DNA of 64,000 bases from Burkholderiaceae bacterium (GTDB taxonomy: Bacteria; Pseudomonadota; Gammaproteobacteria; Burkholderiales; Burkholderiaceae_C), in assembly GCA_019234815.1 (NCBI GenBank), contig JAFALA010000007.1:62001-126000 (forward strand). Reading direction: 5' to 3'. Below are positions 45,427 through 56,503 of the stretch, in pieces (the first letter of the stretch is position 1; every line of letters begins with the position of its first letter). The notes under the pieces were generated by a model that worked only from the letters and a program-made list of their open reading frames with translations, was not told where the DNA came from and did not search any database. Position numbers and translations under genes: made by a program.

Positions 45427-46350
45427 ATGCCCGCGGTGCAATCAGTTGCACGGCCTATCCTCGTGTTGGGCGAGGCCTTGGTCGATGAATTTCAGGATGG
45501 TTGGGTCGCCGGGGGCGCGCCTTTCAATGTGGCGCGCTCGCTCGTGCAGTTGGGCGCGTCGGTTGAATTTGTCAGCAGGATAGGGACTGACGATGCCGGG
45601 GCGGCGCTGGTGCTGGAAAGTGCATCCCGGTATGGACTGCCAATGTCCGGCGTGCAGCGCGATGCATCGCACCCAACGGGTCGAGTCAGCGTCGTTCAGC
45701 GTCCGGGAGAAGTGGGGCACCGGTTCGAGATTCATGCCGAGTCGGCCTGGGATCACATTGCGCTGCCGGATCTCGACCTGAACGGCGAGGGCGGGTGGCT
45801 GTACTTTGGCACGCTGGCCCAGCGCAGCCCTGTGTCATGCGCCAGCTTGCGCAAGCTGGTCAAGCGGCACTGCGGGCCTGTGTTTCTCGATTTGAACCTG
45901 CGGGCAGGGGACGCTCTTCGAGAGCGGGTGGCCGAGTCCTTGATGCTGGCCGATTGGGTCAAGGTCAATGAAGAGGAATGGCGCCAATTGCAGACCTGGT
46001 ATGGATTGGATGACGTGTCCTGCCTCATGGCCAGATTTGCGTTGACGCGCCTGCTGGTCACGCGCGGCGAGCAGGGTTATCTGCTGTATGACCAGTCAGG
46101 GTGCCTGCAAATCGAGGCAGATGGGGTCCGGCAGTCGCATGTGCAGGATACGGTCGGGGCAGGCGATGCGTTTGCGGCGCTGGTTCTGGCGGGATTGAGC
46201 CTGAGCCGCGACATGGCAGAAGTGCTGAAACTCGCCAACCGATATGCGGCATTTGTCTGCGGCATCAAGGGGCCGCTTCCGGACCATCCTGAAGGCTTGA
46301 CGGCCTGGCGGGAAGCCCTGGCGGGACTCCCGGCGGGGGATGCGTCATGA
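45427..46350 (+). CDS. PfkB-family fructokinase
   Basis: The 307-residue protein has the PfkB signature in HVQDTVGAGDAFAALVLAGL (catalytic Asp) and the N-terminal VLGEALVDEFQDGWVAGGAPFNVARSLVQLG with the sugar-binding Gly-Gly. It would phosphorylate the fructose released by sucrose phosphorylase. GGAG lies before the ATG at 45427. The permease start overlaps its stop by four bases. Confidence 0.88.
   Translation: MPAVQSVARPILVLGEALVDEFQDGWVAGGAPFNVARSLVQLGASVEFVSRIGTDDAGAALVLESASRYGLPMSGVQRDASHPTGRVSVVQRPGEVGHRFEIHAESAWDHIALPDLDLNGEGGWLYFGTLAQRSPVSCASLRKLVKRHCGPVFLDLNLRAGDALRERVAESLMLADWVKVNEEEWRQLQTWYGLDDVSCLMARFALTRLLVTRGEQGYLLYDQSGCLQIEADGVRQSHVQDTVGAGDAFAALVLAGLSLSRDMAEVLKLANRYAAFVCGIKGPLPDHPEGLTAWREALAGLPAGDAS
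45437..45450. promoter_or_regulatory. Third, intragenic LacI-type site in the kinase gene
   Basis: TGCAATCAGTTGCA matches the two upstream operators at 12 of 14 bases and lies about 10 bases inside the kinase reading frame, 104 bases from the site at 45333. It may be an auxiliary site for looping. Confidence 0.5.
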
Positions 46351-47678
46351 GTGCCGGTTCATCGGCGCCCAAGCCGCGCCTGACGTTCGCGCAGATCGTC
46401 AACATGAATATCGGTTTTCTTGGCATTCAGTTCAGCTTCGGCTTGCAGCAAGCCAGCATGAGCCCCATCTATCAGATGCTGGGCGCGCAGGGCAAAGACC
46501 TGCCTTACCTGTGGCTTGCAGGTCCGATCACCGGCTTGCTGGTCCAGCCTCTGATTGGAGCGGCCAGCGACAGGACCACGCATCGCTGGGGGCGCCGCAC
46601 GCCGTATTTCCTGTTCGGCGCGCTGTTGTGCAGCCTGGGCCTGCTCGCCATGCCGTTCAGTCCCTCGCTGTGGTTCGCCGCAGGGCTGCTCTGGATCCTG
46701 GACGCCGCCAACAACGTGACGATGGAGCCGTATCGGGCCTACGTCACCGACCGTCTTCGCGACGACCAACATGCCAGCGGCTTTTTGACTCAAGCGTCTT
46801 TTACCGGACTGGCCCAGACCTTGGCGTATCTCACGCCAAGTCTTTTGGTGGCGCTGGGCATGAACAAGAATGCGGTCGGCGCCAACGGCATCCCTTACAC
46901 CACCACGCTGGCGTTCATCATCGGTGCCCTGATGTCCTTTGTCACCGTGTATTGGTCGATCAGGCGCGTACCTGAGTTGCCCCTGCCGGATGCGGAATTG
47001 CGCAGGATCGAAGCCTTGCCGCGAGGCCTGGGGCCGTCGATCCGGGAGATCGTGTCTGCGCTGCGGGACATGCCGCAAACCATGCGCCGGCTGTGGTGGA
47101 TGGCGCTCTTCCAGTGGTACGGCATGCTCTGCTATTGGATCTACATCGTCCCTTCGCTTGCGGCCACGATGTTCAACACCAGGGATGCGCACAGTGCCGG
47201 CTTCCGGGACGCAGCGTTGTTGAATGGGCAAATTGGCGGGTTCTACAACGTCATCGCCTTCCTCGCTGCGTTTGCGATGGTTTCCTTCACGAGACGATTT
47301 GGCGCCAAGTGGGTGCATGCTTTTGCGCTGATGTGCGCCGCAGGCAGCATGTGCGTGCTCCCTGACTTGCACAGCAAGACCTTGTTGTTCCTGCCGATGA
47401 TCGGCATAGGGCTGGCATGGGGGTCGATCATGGGCAATCCCTATGTACTGCTCGCAGGCAGCATTCCACCTGAGCGGGCTGGCGTGTACATGGGCATCTT
47501 CAACATGTTCATCGTGATTCCCATGCTGATTCAATCTCTCACCCTGCCGCTGTTCTATGAAAGTCTGCTGGGAGGCCGTCCAGAGAATGTCATTCGGCTG
47601 GCCGGAATCCTGTTGGGGATAGCGGCCTTGTGTGTCCTTCAGGTCAAAACGTCTTCAGAGCGGCTGTCCGGCAAATGA
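46347..47678 (+). CDS. SUT-like MFS/GPH sugar permease, probable sucrose transporter
   Basis: The 443-residue protein has twelve membrane helices. The loop after helix 2, [19 protein letters not shown], is the signature shared with plant sucrose/H+ symporters and bacterial SUT homologues. It would import sucrose over the inner membrane with protons. It is translationally coupled to the kinase and is the last gene of the sucrose locus; no hairpin terminator is visible after it. Confidence 0.88.
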   Translation: MSAGSSAPKPRLTFAQIVNMNIGFLGIQFSFGLQQASMSPIYQMLGAQGKDLPYLWLAGPITGLLVQPLIGAASDRTTHRWGRRTPYFLFGALLCSLGLLAMPFSPSLWFAAGLLWILDAANNVTMEPYRAYVTDRLRDDQHASGFLTQASFTGLAQTLAYLTPSLLVALGMNKNAVGANGIPYTTTLAFIIGALMSFVTVYWSIRRVPELPLPDAELRRIEALPRGLGPSIREIVSALRDMPQTMRRLWWMALFQWYGMLCYWIYIVPSLAATMFNTRDAHSAGFRDAALLNGQIGGFYNVIAFLAAFAMVSFTRRFGAKWVHAFALMCAAGSMCVLPDLHSKTLLFLPMIGIGLAWGSIMGNPYVLLAGSIPPERAGVYMGIFNMFIVIPMLIQSLTLPLFYESLLGGRPENVIRLAGILLGIAALCVLQVKTSSERLSGK

Positions 47679-47823
47679 GTCGAGTGCTCGTCACGTATCA
47701 AAAGTAAAAACGAAGTGAACCGCCCCGGCTTCCTGGGAGCTAAGTTGGGGTGAGTCCAGGCAGTCAATGCCGCCTGATTGCCGAGTTGCCGGGAGGAATT
47801 TGGCGTCATCAAGCGCCTGCGGT

Positions 47824-50184
47824 TCAAGGTAGCAGTGTCAGTTTGTGCAGGGTTGGGCCGGGTAGGAAGGGCAGGGGCCTGGCGTTGGCCCAGTCGGCGA
47901 AATCGGCGCGATAGTAGGGCGAGATGGGGTTGCCCGACTGACCTCCTGGCAAGACCATGATGCCGTTTTCCTCATGGCCCGGCGAGACGACGATGCGTTC
48001 GCTTTGTCCATTCTCGGGCCGCTGCACGCGCGGCATGTGGCTGTCGCCGTTGAACTCGGTCTCTGGCATATTCAGGTAGCGGCCCAGCAACGGGATTGCG
48101 CTGGCCAGTGGATGATGGATGGCTGAGAGGTTCTGGCGGCCCCATCGGACTTCGTCCGGATTGCCCTGGGTCGTCTTGAGTACATTCCTGCGGCTTTCGA
48201 TCACGGCGCGCTCCAAGAACTGCTTCCAGTTGTCGCCGGACGCCAGCACGTCAATTCGGCGCGCCTGGATCAGGGCCCACACGGGTGTTTCGGGCGCCCA
48301 TTTGAGGTCACGCTGCGACAGGCTCCTGCTTTCCAGGTACGAGGAGATCGGCCGTAGCAGTTCCTCGTGCACGTGGACCCGAAAGGCGCGCACCCAGGTG
48401 TAGCCCACTGCGTCCACGCTGGCACGGTCGGTGCTGGTCTCGATGGCTAGTCGGTAGTCGGCCAAGCCGTTTCGGGTCACGAACTCGTCGGTCAGGACTT
48501 CGTCGAGCAGCAGGCGTTTCCAGCGCTGCAGGAAGAGCGCGCGATCGTCGAGCTGAATTTCATGCATATCGGCTTCATTGAAGTGCTTCCTGGCGCGCAG
48601 GTCGTCCCGGATTTGCTGGCCACGGGCGCCGAGGTCGTAGCCGCCGGTACCGAGCAGGCCCAAGTCGGCTCCGCCGACCATGCGTTGGTTGGCACTCCAC
48701 AGGCGCGCATCGGCCGGGTCGTAGACCTTGGGCAGCTTGTCGCCGTACACGTAGTAACCGTCCCAGCCATTGGCGCCGCTGCTCCAGTCCTGCGGCGTAT
48801 CCATGTCTGCGTCACTTGCATAGTGACGACGTGGGATGGAGCCGATGATCGTCCAGCCGATGTGGCCTTGCGAGTCGGCGGTCATGAAGTTCTGCGCCGG
48901 AATGCCCACGCCGACAGCCACTTTCTGGGCCTCCTCGACGCTGCCCACATTCTCCAGGCCGATGAAACGCAAATTCAGGCCTTCCCTGTCGTAGGCCACC
49001 CAGCGCAAGGCATAACGATCGAAAGGCGCAGCAAGGACGGGGCCCCATTCGGTTTCCTTGACCTCCATCTCGACGCTTTCGCCCCCGGCAACTTCAATAC
49101 GTTCCTTGAAGAGCATGAGCGGCTTCTCGCCCGAGGGACTCTGATATTTGGTGCCCGCCTTGTCGAGCTTGAGCGCGATGACGTCCGTCCAGTCGGCCGT
49201 GCTGTTGGTGAAGCCCCAAGCCAGCTTGCCGTTGGAGCCTACGATCACGGCTGGCATGCTAGGCAAGGTCACGCCGGTGATGACAAGGTCGCGCCCGTCT
49301 TGTTTCCATCGCAGTTGCGCCTTGTACCAGGTGTGGGGAACGCGGATGCCCAGGTGCATGTCGTTGGCGACCATGGCCGCGCCGGTATCCGTCAGGCTGC
49401 CGCCCACAGCCCAGTTGTTGGAGCCGATGTCGCACGAGTCGCGCAGGCCGCAGTCGGAGCAGGCCAGCTTGGCGGCAGCGCCGAGCTGCTGCGGCCAGGG
49501 CGAGGCGGGTACCGGAATGGGCGTGGGTTTGCTGCCGTCCACGGCCGCATCCCAGTCGGCGCTGTGCTGCATCAGGAAGGCGTACCAGTCGGCAGGAACG
49601 GCCTCCTTGATGGCGCCCATGGCCAATTCGTCGCGCCCCTCCCCGCGTTGCAGATCCAGGTACATGGAGAGCACGGCGAGCAGCGAATCGGCTGGCTGCC
49701 ATTGTTTGGGCGGCTGGTTCAGCAAGCCATATTCGAAGGGACGTGCATTGAGCGTTGCCAAACCCTTGTTGACACCATCGGCGTAGGCCAGCAACAGCGT
49801 CTTTTCCTCAACCGACATGGCTTTGATAGCCGCTTCGGCGCGCGCGCGGAAGCGATGGATGCGGCGGCTTTTGTCCAGCTTCAGCGCCTTGGCACCGACC
49901 AGCGCTGAGAGCTCGCCGGCTGCATTGCGGCGCAGCAGGTCCATTTGAAAAAAGCGATCCTGCGCATGCGCAAAGCCGAGGGCGCGCGCGGCATCCAGCC
50001 GATTCGCGGCGCTGACGGTCAGGTAGCCGTGGTCGTCGCGGCTCAGCTCGACCGGGGTGCTGACTCCTATGCTGCGCTGGCCATCGAGCTGGGCCAAGCT
50101 GGACCACAGGAAGCCGTACAGCCCCGCGGCCAACAAGATGACGAGCAACAGCAGGAACAGGAAAATTTTGCGGAGCCAGGACAT
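47824..50184 (-). CDS. Penicillin-acylase family N-terminal-nucleophile hydrolase
   Basis: The 786-residue protein has an N-terminal hydrophobic segment (about 6-28) and the family layout of alpha chain, spacer and beta chain. Auto-cleavage should expose Ser255 in GSNNWAVGG. FAHAQDRFFQMDLLRR in the alpha chain and HYASDADMDT with LWSANQ in the beta chain fit acylases of penicillins or acyl-homoserine lactones. The substrate cannot be read from the sequence. Four cysteines (CSDCGLRDSC) sit just before the cleavage site, which is unusual. Confidence 0.88.
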   Translation of the reverse strand: MSWLRKIFLFLLLLVILLAAGLYGFLWSSLAQLDGQRSIGVSTPVELSRDDHGYLTVSAANRLDAARALGFAHAQDRFFQMDLLRRNAAGELSALVGAKALKLDKSRRIHRFRARAEAAIKAMSVEEKTLLLAYADGVNKGLATLNARPFEYGLLNQPPKQWQPADSLLAVLSMYLDLQRGEGRDELAMGAIKEAVPADWYAFLMQHSADWDAAVDGSKPTPIPVPASPWPQQLGAAAKLACSDCGLRDSCDIGSNNWAVGGSLTDTGAAMVANDMHLGIRVPHTWYKAQLRWKQDGRDLVITGVTLPSMPAVIVGSNGKLAWGFTNSTADWTDVIALKLDKAGTKYQSPSGEKPLMLFKERIEVAGGESVEMEVKETEWGPVLAAPFDRYALRWVAYDREGLNLRFIGLENVGSVEEAQKVAVGVGIPAQNFMTADSQGHIGWTIIGSIPRRHYASDADMDTPQDWSSGANGWDGYYVYGDKLPKVYDPADARLWSANQRMVGGADLGLLGTGGYDLGARGQQIRDDLRARKHFNEADMHEIQLDDRALFLQRWKRLLLDEVLTDEFVTRNGLADYRLAIETSTDRASVDAVGYTWVRAFRVHVHEELLRPISSYLESRSLSQRDLKWAPETPVWALIQARRIDVLASGDNWKQFLERAVIESRRNVLKTTQGNPDEVRWGRQNLSAIHHPLASAIPLLGRYLNMPETEFNGDSHMPRVQRPENGQSERIVVSPGHEENGIMVLPGGQSGNPISPYYRADFADWANARPLPFLPGPTLHKLTLLP

Positions 50185-50264
50185 CGGAGCCTCGCGTTGG
50201 GGGAATGGCGGCGATTGTCAGCGCAGGCAGGAAGACACTCTCCTGGCACTGACCCTAGTGAGCG

Positions 50265-53200
50265 TTATGTCTCTTGGCGCCCATGCGCTCCTTCAACCTC
50301 AGTCGGGCGGTCGCACCGCCTGCGGCGTACCAGGTACCAGGCCGCAGGAATCACCAGCATGCTGAGCAAGGGCGCGGACAGCATGCCCCCCAGCATGGGC
50401 GCCGCGATTCGTGACATGAGCTCGGACCCCGTCCCGTGCCCGAGCAGGATCGGCAGCAGGCCGGCGGTCACCACCGCGACCGTCATCGCCTTCGGTCGGA
50501 CACGCTGCACTGCGCCTTCGCGGATCGCGGTCAACAGCGTCGCTTCGTCGTCGGGGGCGCCCGCCGACACGAGCTGCCGATGCGCGTTGCGCAAATAGAT
50601 CAGCATGACCACACCGAACTCCGCCGCCACGCCGGCCAGGGCGATGAAACCCACGGCCGTGGCCACGGAAAGGGCGTGCCCAAGTACCCAGACGAGCCAG
50701 AAACCGCCCACCAGCGAGAAAGGCACGGCCGCCATCACGAGTGCCGCATCGGTGCCGGATCGGAACAGCAGGTAGAGCAGCGCGAAGATGATCGCCAGCG
50801 TGACGGGCACGACGAGCTTGAGCCGCTCGGCCGCGCGCTGCAAGTACTCGAACTGGCCCGACCAGGCGATGGCGTAGCCTGGCGGAGTGGCCACCTGCCG
50901 GGCCACGGCGGCCTGCATGTCCCCGACCACGGCGCTGAGGTCGCGGCCGCGGACGTCCACGTAGACCCAGCCGGAGAGGCGCGCGTTCTCGCTGCGCAGC
51001 ATCGGCGGTCCGTCCTGCACGGAGAGTCGAGCCACGTCTTGCAGCAGCACGGTCGCGCCCTGGCGCGTGACGAAAGGCAGGACGCGCAGCCGCTCCAGAG
51101 AATCGCGGATCTCGCGTGGGTAGCGCAGGCTGATGGGGAAGCGCTCGCGGCCCAGCACCACTTCACCGACCTCGTCGCCGCCAATGGCCGCGGCCACGAC
51201 AGACTGAACGTCGGCGACCGAGAGGCCGTAGCGAGCGGCAACCAGGCGGTCGACGTCGACGTCGATGTAGCGCCCACCCGTGAGGCGCTCGGCAAGCGCC
51301 GAGGACACCCCGGGCACGTTCGTCACCGCGGCCTCGATCTGCGCGCTCAAGCGGTCTATCGTCGCCAGGTCGCTGCCTGACACCTTGATGCCCACCGGAC
51401 TCTTGATGCCGGTTGCGAGCATGTCGATGCGGTTGCGGATCGGCGGCACCCAGACGTTGGACAGGCCGGGCACCTTGACCACGCGATCCAGCTCTTCGAC
51501 AAGTTTTTCCGGCGTCATGCCGGTGCGCCACTGATCTCTGGGCTTGAACTGGATCGTGGTCTCGAACATCTCCACGGGCGCCGGATCGGTGGCGGTGTCG
51601 GCCCGGCCGGCCTTGCCGAAGACGTGCGCCACCTCGGGGACGGTCTTGATGAGGCGGTCGGTTTGTTGCAGCAGCTCGGCGGCTTTGGCGACCGAGAGGC
51701 CAGGCAAGGCCGACGGCATGTAGAGCAGGTCGCCTTCGTCGAGAGGCGGCATGAACTCGCCGCCCAGACGCGCGAGCGGTACGGCCGTGACTGCGAGCGC
51801 GAGCAGGGCCGCGAGCAGCGTGGCCCTGGGGTGGCGCAGAACGATCTCCAGCACCGGCCGGTAGGCCGCAACGAGCGCTCGATTGAGCGGGTTCTCCGCC
51901 TCCTTCGGAATGCGGCCGCGAATCAAATAGCCCATCAGCACGGGCACGAGCGTGATGGACAGGCCGGCCGCGGCCGCCATCGCGTAGGTCTTCGTGAGCG
52001 CCAGCGGCGCGAAGAGCCGCCCTTCCTGCGCTTCGAGCGTGAATACCGGCAGGAAGGACAGCGTGATCACCAGCAGCGAGAAAAAGAGCGCCGGCCCCAC
52101 CTCCACGGCCGCCTCGGCCACCAGGGCCCAGCGCCCGGCGAGATCGGGGGCACGCCCATGCCGCTCCTTGAAATGCTCGAGATGCTTGTGTGCGGCCTCC
52201 ACGAGCACGACCGAGGCATCGACCATCGCGCCCAGCGCGATCGCGATGCCGCCGAGCGAGAGGATGTTGGCGCTGACGCCCTGCCAGCGCATCACGACGA
52301 AGGCCACGAGGATGCCCGCGGGCAAGGTGATCACGGCGACCAGGGCCGAGCGCAGGTGAAACAGGAACACTGCGCAGACGAGGGCCACGACGACGCACTC
52401 CTCGATCAGCTTGCCGCGCAGGTTGTCGACGGCGCGGTCGATGAGCTTGGAGCGGTCATGGGTTTCAACGATCTCGACGCCGGGCGGCAGGCTCGATTTG
52501 AGCACGGCGAGTTTGGCCTTGACGGCCGCGATCGTGCTGCGGGCGTTCTTGCCTGAGCGCATGACGACCACGCCGCCGGCGACTTCGCCCTCGCCGTCGA
52601 GCTCGGCCACACCGCGGCGCATTTCGGGCCCGAGCTGCACATGGGCCACGTCACGCAACAGCACCGGCGTGGCGCCGGACGCGGCGATCGGGATGGTGCG
52701 GAAATCGTCGAGCGACTGGAGGAAGCCGCGCGAGCGCACCATGTATTCCGCCTCGGCCATCTCGACGACCGAGCCGCCCGACGATTGGTTGGCCTTCCGG
52801 ATGGCCTCGGCGACGGCCTCCTGCGTGACCGACAGCGCGCGCATGCGGTCGGGGTCCAGCACGACCTGGTACTGCCGAACCATGCCGCCGATGCTTGCGA
52901 CCTCGGCCACGTCGGGCACGGTCTTGAGCTCGAACTTCAGGAACCAGTCGTTGAGGGCACGCAGCTGGCCCAGGTCCTTGCTGCCGCTTCGGTCTACGAG
53001 CGCGTACTCGTAGACCCAGCCCACACCGGTGGCGTCGGGCCCGAGCGTCGCCGTGGCGCCTGCGGGCAGCCGCGCCTGGGCCTGGTTGAGCGACTCGACC
53101 ACGCGTGAGCGCGCCCAGTAGGGATCCGTCTTGTCGTCGAACAGCACGTAGACGAAGGAGTCGCCGAAGAAGGAGTAGCCGCGCACGGTCTTGGCGCCGG

Positions 53201-53429
53201 GCACGCCCAGCAGCGACGTAGTGAGCGGATAGGTCACCAGGTCTTCGACGAGCTGGGGTGGCTTGCCCGGGTAGGTCGTGCGGACGATCACCTGCGTGTC
53301 CGAGAGGTCGGGCAGCGCATCGACGGGTGTATGGGCCACCGACCAGGCGCCCGCCGCAGCCAGCACGGCCGTGGCGACCAGCACGAGGATGCGGTTCGCG
53401 ATGGACCAGCGAATGAGGACTTCGATCAT
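50265..53429 (-). CDS. cusA: CusA/CzcA-family heavy-metal RND transporter, copper/silver type
   Basis: The 1054-residue pump shows the RND fold with helix 4 motif [19 protein letters not shown]. Three substrate methionines fit Cus[30 protein letters not shown] and [14 protein letters not shown], and [23 protein letters not shown] follows. CusA exports Cu(I) and Ag(I) across the periplasm to the outside with CusB and CusC. The start overlaps the cusB stop by four bases. Confidence 0.9.
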   Translation of the reverse strand: MIEVLIRWSIANRILVLVATAVLAAAGAWSVAHTPVDALPDLSDTQVIVRTTYPGKPPQLVEDLVTYPLTTSLLGVPGAKTVRGYSFFGDSFVYVLFDDKTDPYWARSRVVESLNQAQARLPAGATATLGPDATGVGWVYEYALVDRSGSKDLGQLRALNDWFLKFELKTVPDVAEVASIGGMVRQYQVVLDPDRMRALSVTQEAVAEAIRKANQSSGGSVVEMAEAEYMVRSRGFLQSLDDFRTIPIAASGATPVLLRDVAHVQLGPEMRRGVAELDGEGEVAGGVVVMRSGKNARSTIAAVKAKLAVLKSSLPPGVEIVETHDRSKLIDRAVDNLRGKLIEECVVVALVCAVFLFHLRSALVAVITLPAGILVAFVVMRWQGVSANILSLGGIAIALGAMVDASVVLVEAAHKHLEHFKERHGRAPDLAGRWALVAEAAVEVGPALFFSLLVITLSFLPVFTLEAQEGRLFAPLALTKTYAMAAAAGLSITLVPVLMGYLIRGRIPKEAENPLNRALVAAYRPVLEIVLRHPRATLLAALLALAVTAVPLARLGGEFMPPLDEGDLLYMPSALPGLSVAKAAELLQQTDRLIKTVPEVAHVFGKAGRADTATDPAPVEMFETTIQFKPRDQWRTGMTPEKLVEELDRVVKVPGLSNVWVPPIRNRIDMLATGIKSPVGIKVSGSDLATIDRLSAQIEAAVTNVPGVSSALAERLTGGRYIDVDVDRLVAARYGLSVADVQSVVAAAIGGDEVGEVVLGRERFPISLRYPREIRDSLERLRVLPFVTRQGATVLLQDVARLSVQDGPPMLRSENARLSGWVYVDVRGRDLSAVVGDMQAAVARQVATPPGYAIAWSGQFEYLQRAAERLKLVVPVTLAIIFALLYLLFRSGTDAALVMAAVPFSLVGGFWLVWVLGHALSVATAVGFIALAGVAAEFGVVMLIYLRNAHRQLVSAGAPDDEATLLTAIREGAVQRVRPKAMTVAVVTAGLLPILLGHGTGSELMSRIAAPMLGGMLSAPLLSMLVIPAAWYLVRRRRCDRPTEVEGAHGRQET

Positions 53430-54688
53430 CGTGCACCTCCCGATGCGGCCATGCTGTCCGTCACCGACTTGAGCCGCGCTTCGGAGTCGATCAGGAACTG
53501 GCCGCTTGTGATCACCTCGTCGCCCTCGGCGAGACCGCGGACCACTTCGATCTGGTCGCCCAGATCCACGCCGAGCTGGACTTCGCGCGGTTCGAATCCG
53601 CCGCCCGAGGTCCGTACGATCGAGACCGCCCGCGCCCCGGTGCGGATCACCGCCTCGGCTGGAACCACGAGACGGGATGCCACCGGGCCGGCCAGTTGCA
53701 GGCGCAGCAGCATGCCGGGAACCAGCTTGCCGCGGCGGTTGTCGACCTCGAAGCGGGCCTGCAGCGTGCGCGTGCCGGCGTTGATCTGCGGCAGGATTTC
53801 GGCCAGCGCACCGGCAAAGGTTTGCGAGGCATCGGCCTGCAGGACCGCCGTCACTGTCTGCCCTGGGCGCAACTGCGCCGCCTGGGATTCGGGCACGTCC
53901 GCGACGGCCCAGACCTTGTCCAGGCCGGCCAGGCGATAGAGCGTCGTGCCAGGCGACACCGCTACGCCGTCGCGAACGCCCAGCTCGGCCACCACGCCGC
54001 TGATCGGCGCCGTCAGCGTGACGCGCGCCTGCGCGGTGCCCGCGGCCTCGCTTTGGCGGATCAACGCGTCCGGGATGGACATCGCTCTCAGGCGTTCGCG
54101 TGCGGCGGCCACGATGTCGGGCGCGCCCCCCGCCTTCTCCAGCGCGAGCAGCTCGTTCTGCGGGCCCAGCCAGTCCGGTGCAAACAGCGTGGCCAGCGCC
54201 TGGCCTTGGCGAACGCGCTCCATGGGAGCCCGCACCGCGAGGTGCTCGACGTAGCCCGCCACGCGCGTCTGCACGGCCTGGCTCAGGCGCTCGTCGAATT
54301 GCACGGTGCCGACGGCCTCGATCGAGGCAGCGGCCTGTTGGCGGCGGACGGTTGCAGTGCGGATGCCCAGGTTCTGCTGGATCGCCGGACGGATGCGCAC
54401 GCCCGTGTCGCCGTCTGTGTTGCTGCCTTCATCCGCATAAACGGGCTCGAGCTGCATGTCCATGAAGGGCGACTTGCCGGGCTTGTCGAAGCGCGGTCCC
54501 GGCACCATGGGATCGTGCCAATAGAGCACCTTGCGAGGCGCCGAGACCGCGTTGTGCGCCGCGGCGACGGCCCTGGCTGTCCCTGTTGGCGAGCCCTGCG
54601 AGAGGCGCCCGGCGATGAAGCCCCCGCCTGCGAGGACCAGGCTGCCAACGGCGAGGGAGAGAGTGAGGACGAGACGTGCGCGCTTCAT
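53426..54688 (-). CDS. cusB: CusB-type membrane-fusion protein
   Basis: The 420-residue protein has an N-terminal signal anchor, a metal-binding region [23 protein letters not shown] with MDMQLEPVY as in CusB, and the lipoyl/barrel/hairpin regions of RND adaptors ([22 protein letters not shown]). It links the inner-membrane pump to CusC and delivers copper or silver. Its start overlaps the cusC stop by four bases. Confidence 0.9.
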   Translation of the reverse strand: MKRARLVLTLSLAVGSLVLAGGGFIAGRLSQGSPTGTARAVAAAHNAVSAPRKVLYWHDPMVPGPRFDKPGKSPFMDMQLEPVYADEGSNTDGDTGVRIRPAIQQNLGIRTATVRRQQAAASIEAVGTVQFDERLSQAVQTRVAGYVEHLAVRAPMERVRQGQALATLFAPDWLGPQNELLALEKAGGAPDIVAAARERLRAMSIPDALIRQSEAAGTAQARVTLTAPISGVVAELGVRDGVAVSPGTTLYRLAGLDKVWAVADVPESQAAQLRPGQTVTAVLQADASQTFAGALAEILPQINAGTRTLQARFEVDNRRGKLVPGMLLRLQLAGPVASRLVVPAEAVIRTGARAVSIVRTSGGGFEPREVQLGVDLGDQIEVVRGLAEGDEVITSGQFLIDSEARLKSVTDSMAASGGAR

Positions 54689-55929
54689 TGGAAGGCTCCA
54701 GCAGCAATGGGTTTGAAGACAAGCTGGACCTGCACCCTGCCCAGCTCGCGCCGGAGCTGAAGTTGGCGGCGCTGCGCGTCAAGCTCCATGTGCCGCGCTT
54801 CGAAGACGGTCGACAGCGGTGCCAGGTTGGATCGATAGGCCGCGAGTGCGGCTTCGGTGCGCTGTCGCGACGGCAGGACGACGGCCGCCTGATACCGGTC
54901 CAGGCGCTGCTGCAGCCGCTCTGCTTCGCTGCGCAGCGTCTGGTATTCCAGCCTGGCCGCGCGCTGAGCCTCGGCAGCGTCAGCTTCAGCCTTCTCAACA
55001 AGCGCGAGCTTCGACGCGAGATCGCGGTCCTGGCGCTGGCTCGGCGCGATGGGCAGCGGAATGCTGACCCCCACGGACACCATGTTCGAGTACCCGGTGC
55101 GCTGACCGTAGGAGGCCTCCCAGGTCCAGTTGGTGTGGCGATCCTGCGCGGTGACCGCCGCCGCCGTTCGGGCGGCGCCGATCTCGCGCTGGCGTACGGT
55201 CCATGCTGGCGCGCGCGCAAGATAGTCGTCTTCGGTCGGAATGATCCAGGCGGGGAGCGGCAGCAGCGCGTCGGGCATGACGCCGGTCCAACGTTGCAGC
55301 GCGAGGAGCGCCGCTGTCTGCTGCTGGCGCGCCTCTTCGCTGTCGTCCTCGGCCAATCCTTGCGCAGCCTGCAACTGCAGCACCTCGGGACTGCCTGCCG
55401 CGCCCGCGGCAAGGCGAGCGCGGGCCGCGTCGAGCGCCTCATGCGCGTGGTGTTCGGCCTCAACGCCGAGCTGCACGCTTGCGTCCGCAAACCATGCGTC
55501 CAGATAGGCCTGCGCCGTCTGCAGCCGCGTATCGGCCTCGGCCGCTGAAGCCATGACGGCCTCGCGGGCTGCCATGGCCTGCGCGGCGGCTTCGCGTGCG
55601 GCGCGCTTGTCGGCAGAGAGCCATTCTTGACTCATGCCGACGCGCTTCATCGTCATCGAATCGCGGGTGGTGCTGAAGCGGTCGGCGCCGGCGACCGGCA
55701 GGTTGTCGATGCCGGCACGGAGCGTCGGATCGGGTTGCTGGCCGGCGGCTTGCGCGGCTGCTCGGGCCCCGTCCGAGGCCGCGCGGCCGGCGCGCGCTGC
55801 TTCGGAACGTTGCACGGCCAGACTCAAGGCCTGGTCGAGCGAGAGCGGATCGGCCGACGCGAAGGGCGGCAAGAAGGCGGTAACGCCGGCGGCAGCCAGG
55901 ACGGCCGCACGCAGCAAAAGAATGGACAT
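54685..55929 (-). CDS. cusC: CusC-type TolC-like outer-membrane factor
   Basis: The 414-residue protein has a signal peptide (MSILLLRAAVLAAAGVTAFLPPFASA) and two similar halves of long Ala-rich coiled-coil helices, as in TolC family proteins. No lipobox is visible. The ATG at 55929 was preferred because it starts a clean signal peptide; the longer frame adds 17 residues. It is the first gene of the cusCBA operon, behind a small secreted protein. Confidence 0.85.
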   Translation of the reverse strand: MSILLLRAAVLAAAGVTAFLPPFASADPLSLDQALSLAVQRSEAARAGRAASDGARAAAQAAGQQPDPTLRAGIDNLPVAGADRFSTTRDSMTMKRVGMSQEWLSADKRAAREAAAQAMAAREAVMASAAEADTRLQTAQAYLDAWFADASVQLGVEAEHHAHEALDAARARLAAGAAGSPEVLQLQAAQGLAEDDSEEARQQQTAALLALQRWTGVMPDALLPLPAWIIPTEDDYLARAPAWTVRQREIGAARTAAAVTAQDRHTNWTWEASYGQRTGYSNMVSVGVSIPLPIAPSQRQDRDLASKLALVEKAEADAAEAQRAARLEYQTLRSEAERLQQRLDRYQAAVVLPSRQRTEAALAAYRSNLAPLSTVFEARHMELDAQRRQLQLRRELGRVQVQLVFKPIAAGAFQ

Positions 55930-56005
55930 GGGAACTCCGTGGACGAACAGGGGGCCTGCCGATGCGCAGTCACGCGGCATCGGCGCCAGTCGGTCGACGG
56001 AGCGA

Positions 56006-56389
56006 TCAGACTCGGAGTCTGAGGGTGGAAAGGAAGGGCGGTGCTGGCGGCGGGCGCTCGTCCAGCGGCCGTGCGTCCAGCACGGATTGCACGGCCACGG
56101 ACTCGCCGGCGGGCGCCAGCTCGAGAACCAGGATCAGGGCCGGCAACGAAGGCACAGGCACCTTGGCCACTTCGAAGGTCTTGCCCGGATCAACCGCGTG
56201 CTGGTGACAGAGCGCCGGCTGCTGCGCATCCATCTGATCGCAGCTTTGACCCGACGCCATGGCTTCAGCCATCGCGCTCGGATCGGCCTCGGCCGGGCAC
56301 ACGTAACTCGCCATCGCCAGCTGACCGAACAGCAGCGAGAGCGCCACGAGGAGCACAGTGATCAGGCGATGCGTAGACCGGCGAGACAT
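56006..56389 (-). CDS. Small secreted Cys/His protein upstream of cusCBA
   Basis: The 127-residue protein has a signal peptide (HRLITVLLVALSLLFGQLAMA) and a mature part with three Cys and His residues (YVCPAEAD, QSCDQMDA, LCHQHAV) that could bind copper. It ends in a Pro-rich tail (ERPPPAPPF). Such proteins are often found first in copper-efflux operons. The ATG at 56389 avoids overlap with the arsR promoter. The family was not named with certainty. Confidence 0.72.
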   Translation of the reverse strand: MSRRSTHRLITVLLVALSLLFGQLAMASYVCPAEADPSAMAEAMASGQSCDQMDAQQPALCHQHAVDPGKTFEVAKVPVPSLPALILVLELAPAGESVAVQSVLDARPLDERPPPAPPFLSTLRLRV

Positions 56390-56471
56390 GGGTGCTGAGT
56401 GTAAGCGTCTTCGGTACGCCTCGCTCGGCGGCAGGCATTGGCGTGGGTCGCGGTTCAGTGGGGAGATTGTC

Positions 56472-56497
56472 AATATTACAAAGATTGTTGTAATATT
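56472..56497. promoter_or_regulatory. ArsR-type operator
   Basis: AATATTACAA (56472-56481) and TTGTAATATT (56488-56497) are perfect 10-base inverted arms around AGATTG. The site ends six bases before the arsR start and lies in the gap shared with the divergent cus operon. Similar long AT-rich palindromes are known for ArsR-family repressors. Confidence 0.8.
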
Positions 56498-56503
56498 CAT
56501 GCC

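Noticed and set aside
46359-47534. Long antisense frame over the sucrose permease gene
   Set aside because: It is a shadow of the permease, without family motifs and without start signals.
48562-49908. Long open frame antisense to the acylase gene
   Set aside because: High-GC genes often leave long open frames on the other strand. The acylase has clear domain motifs; this frame has none.
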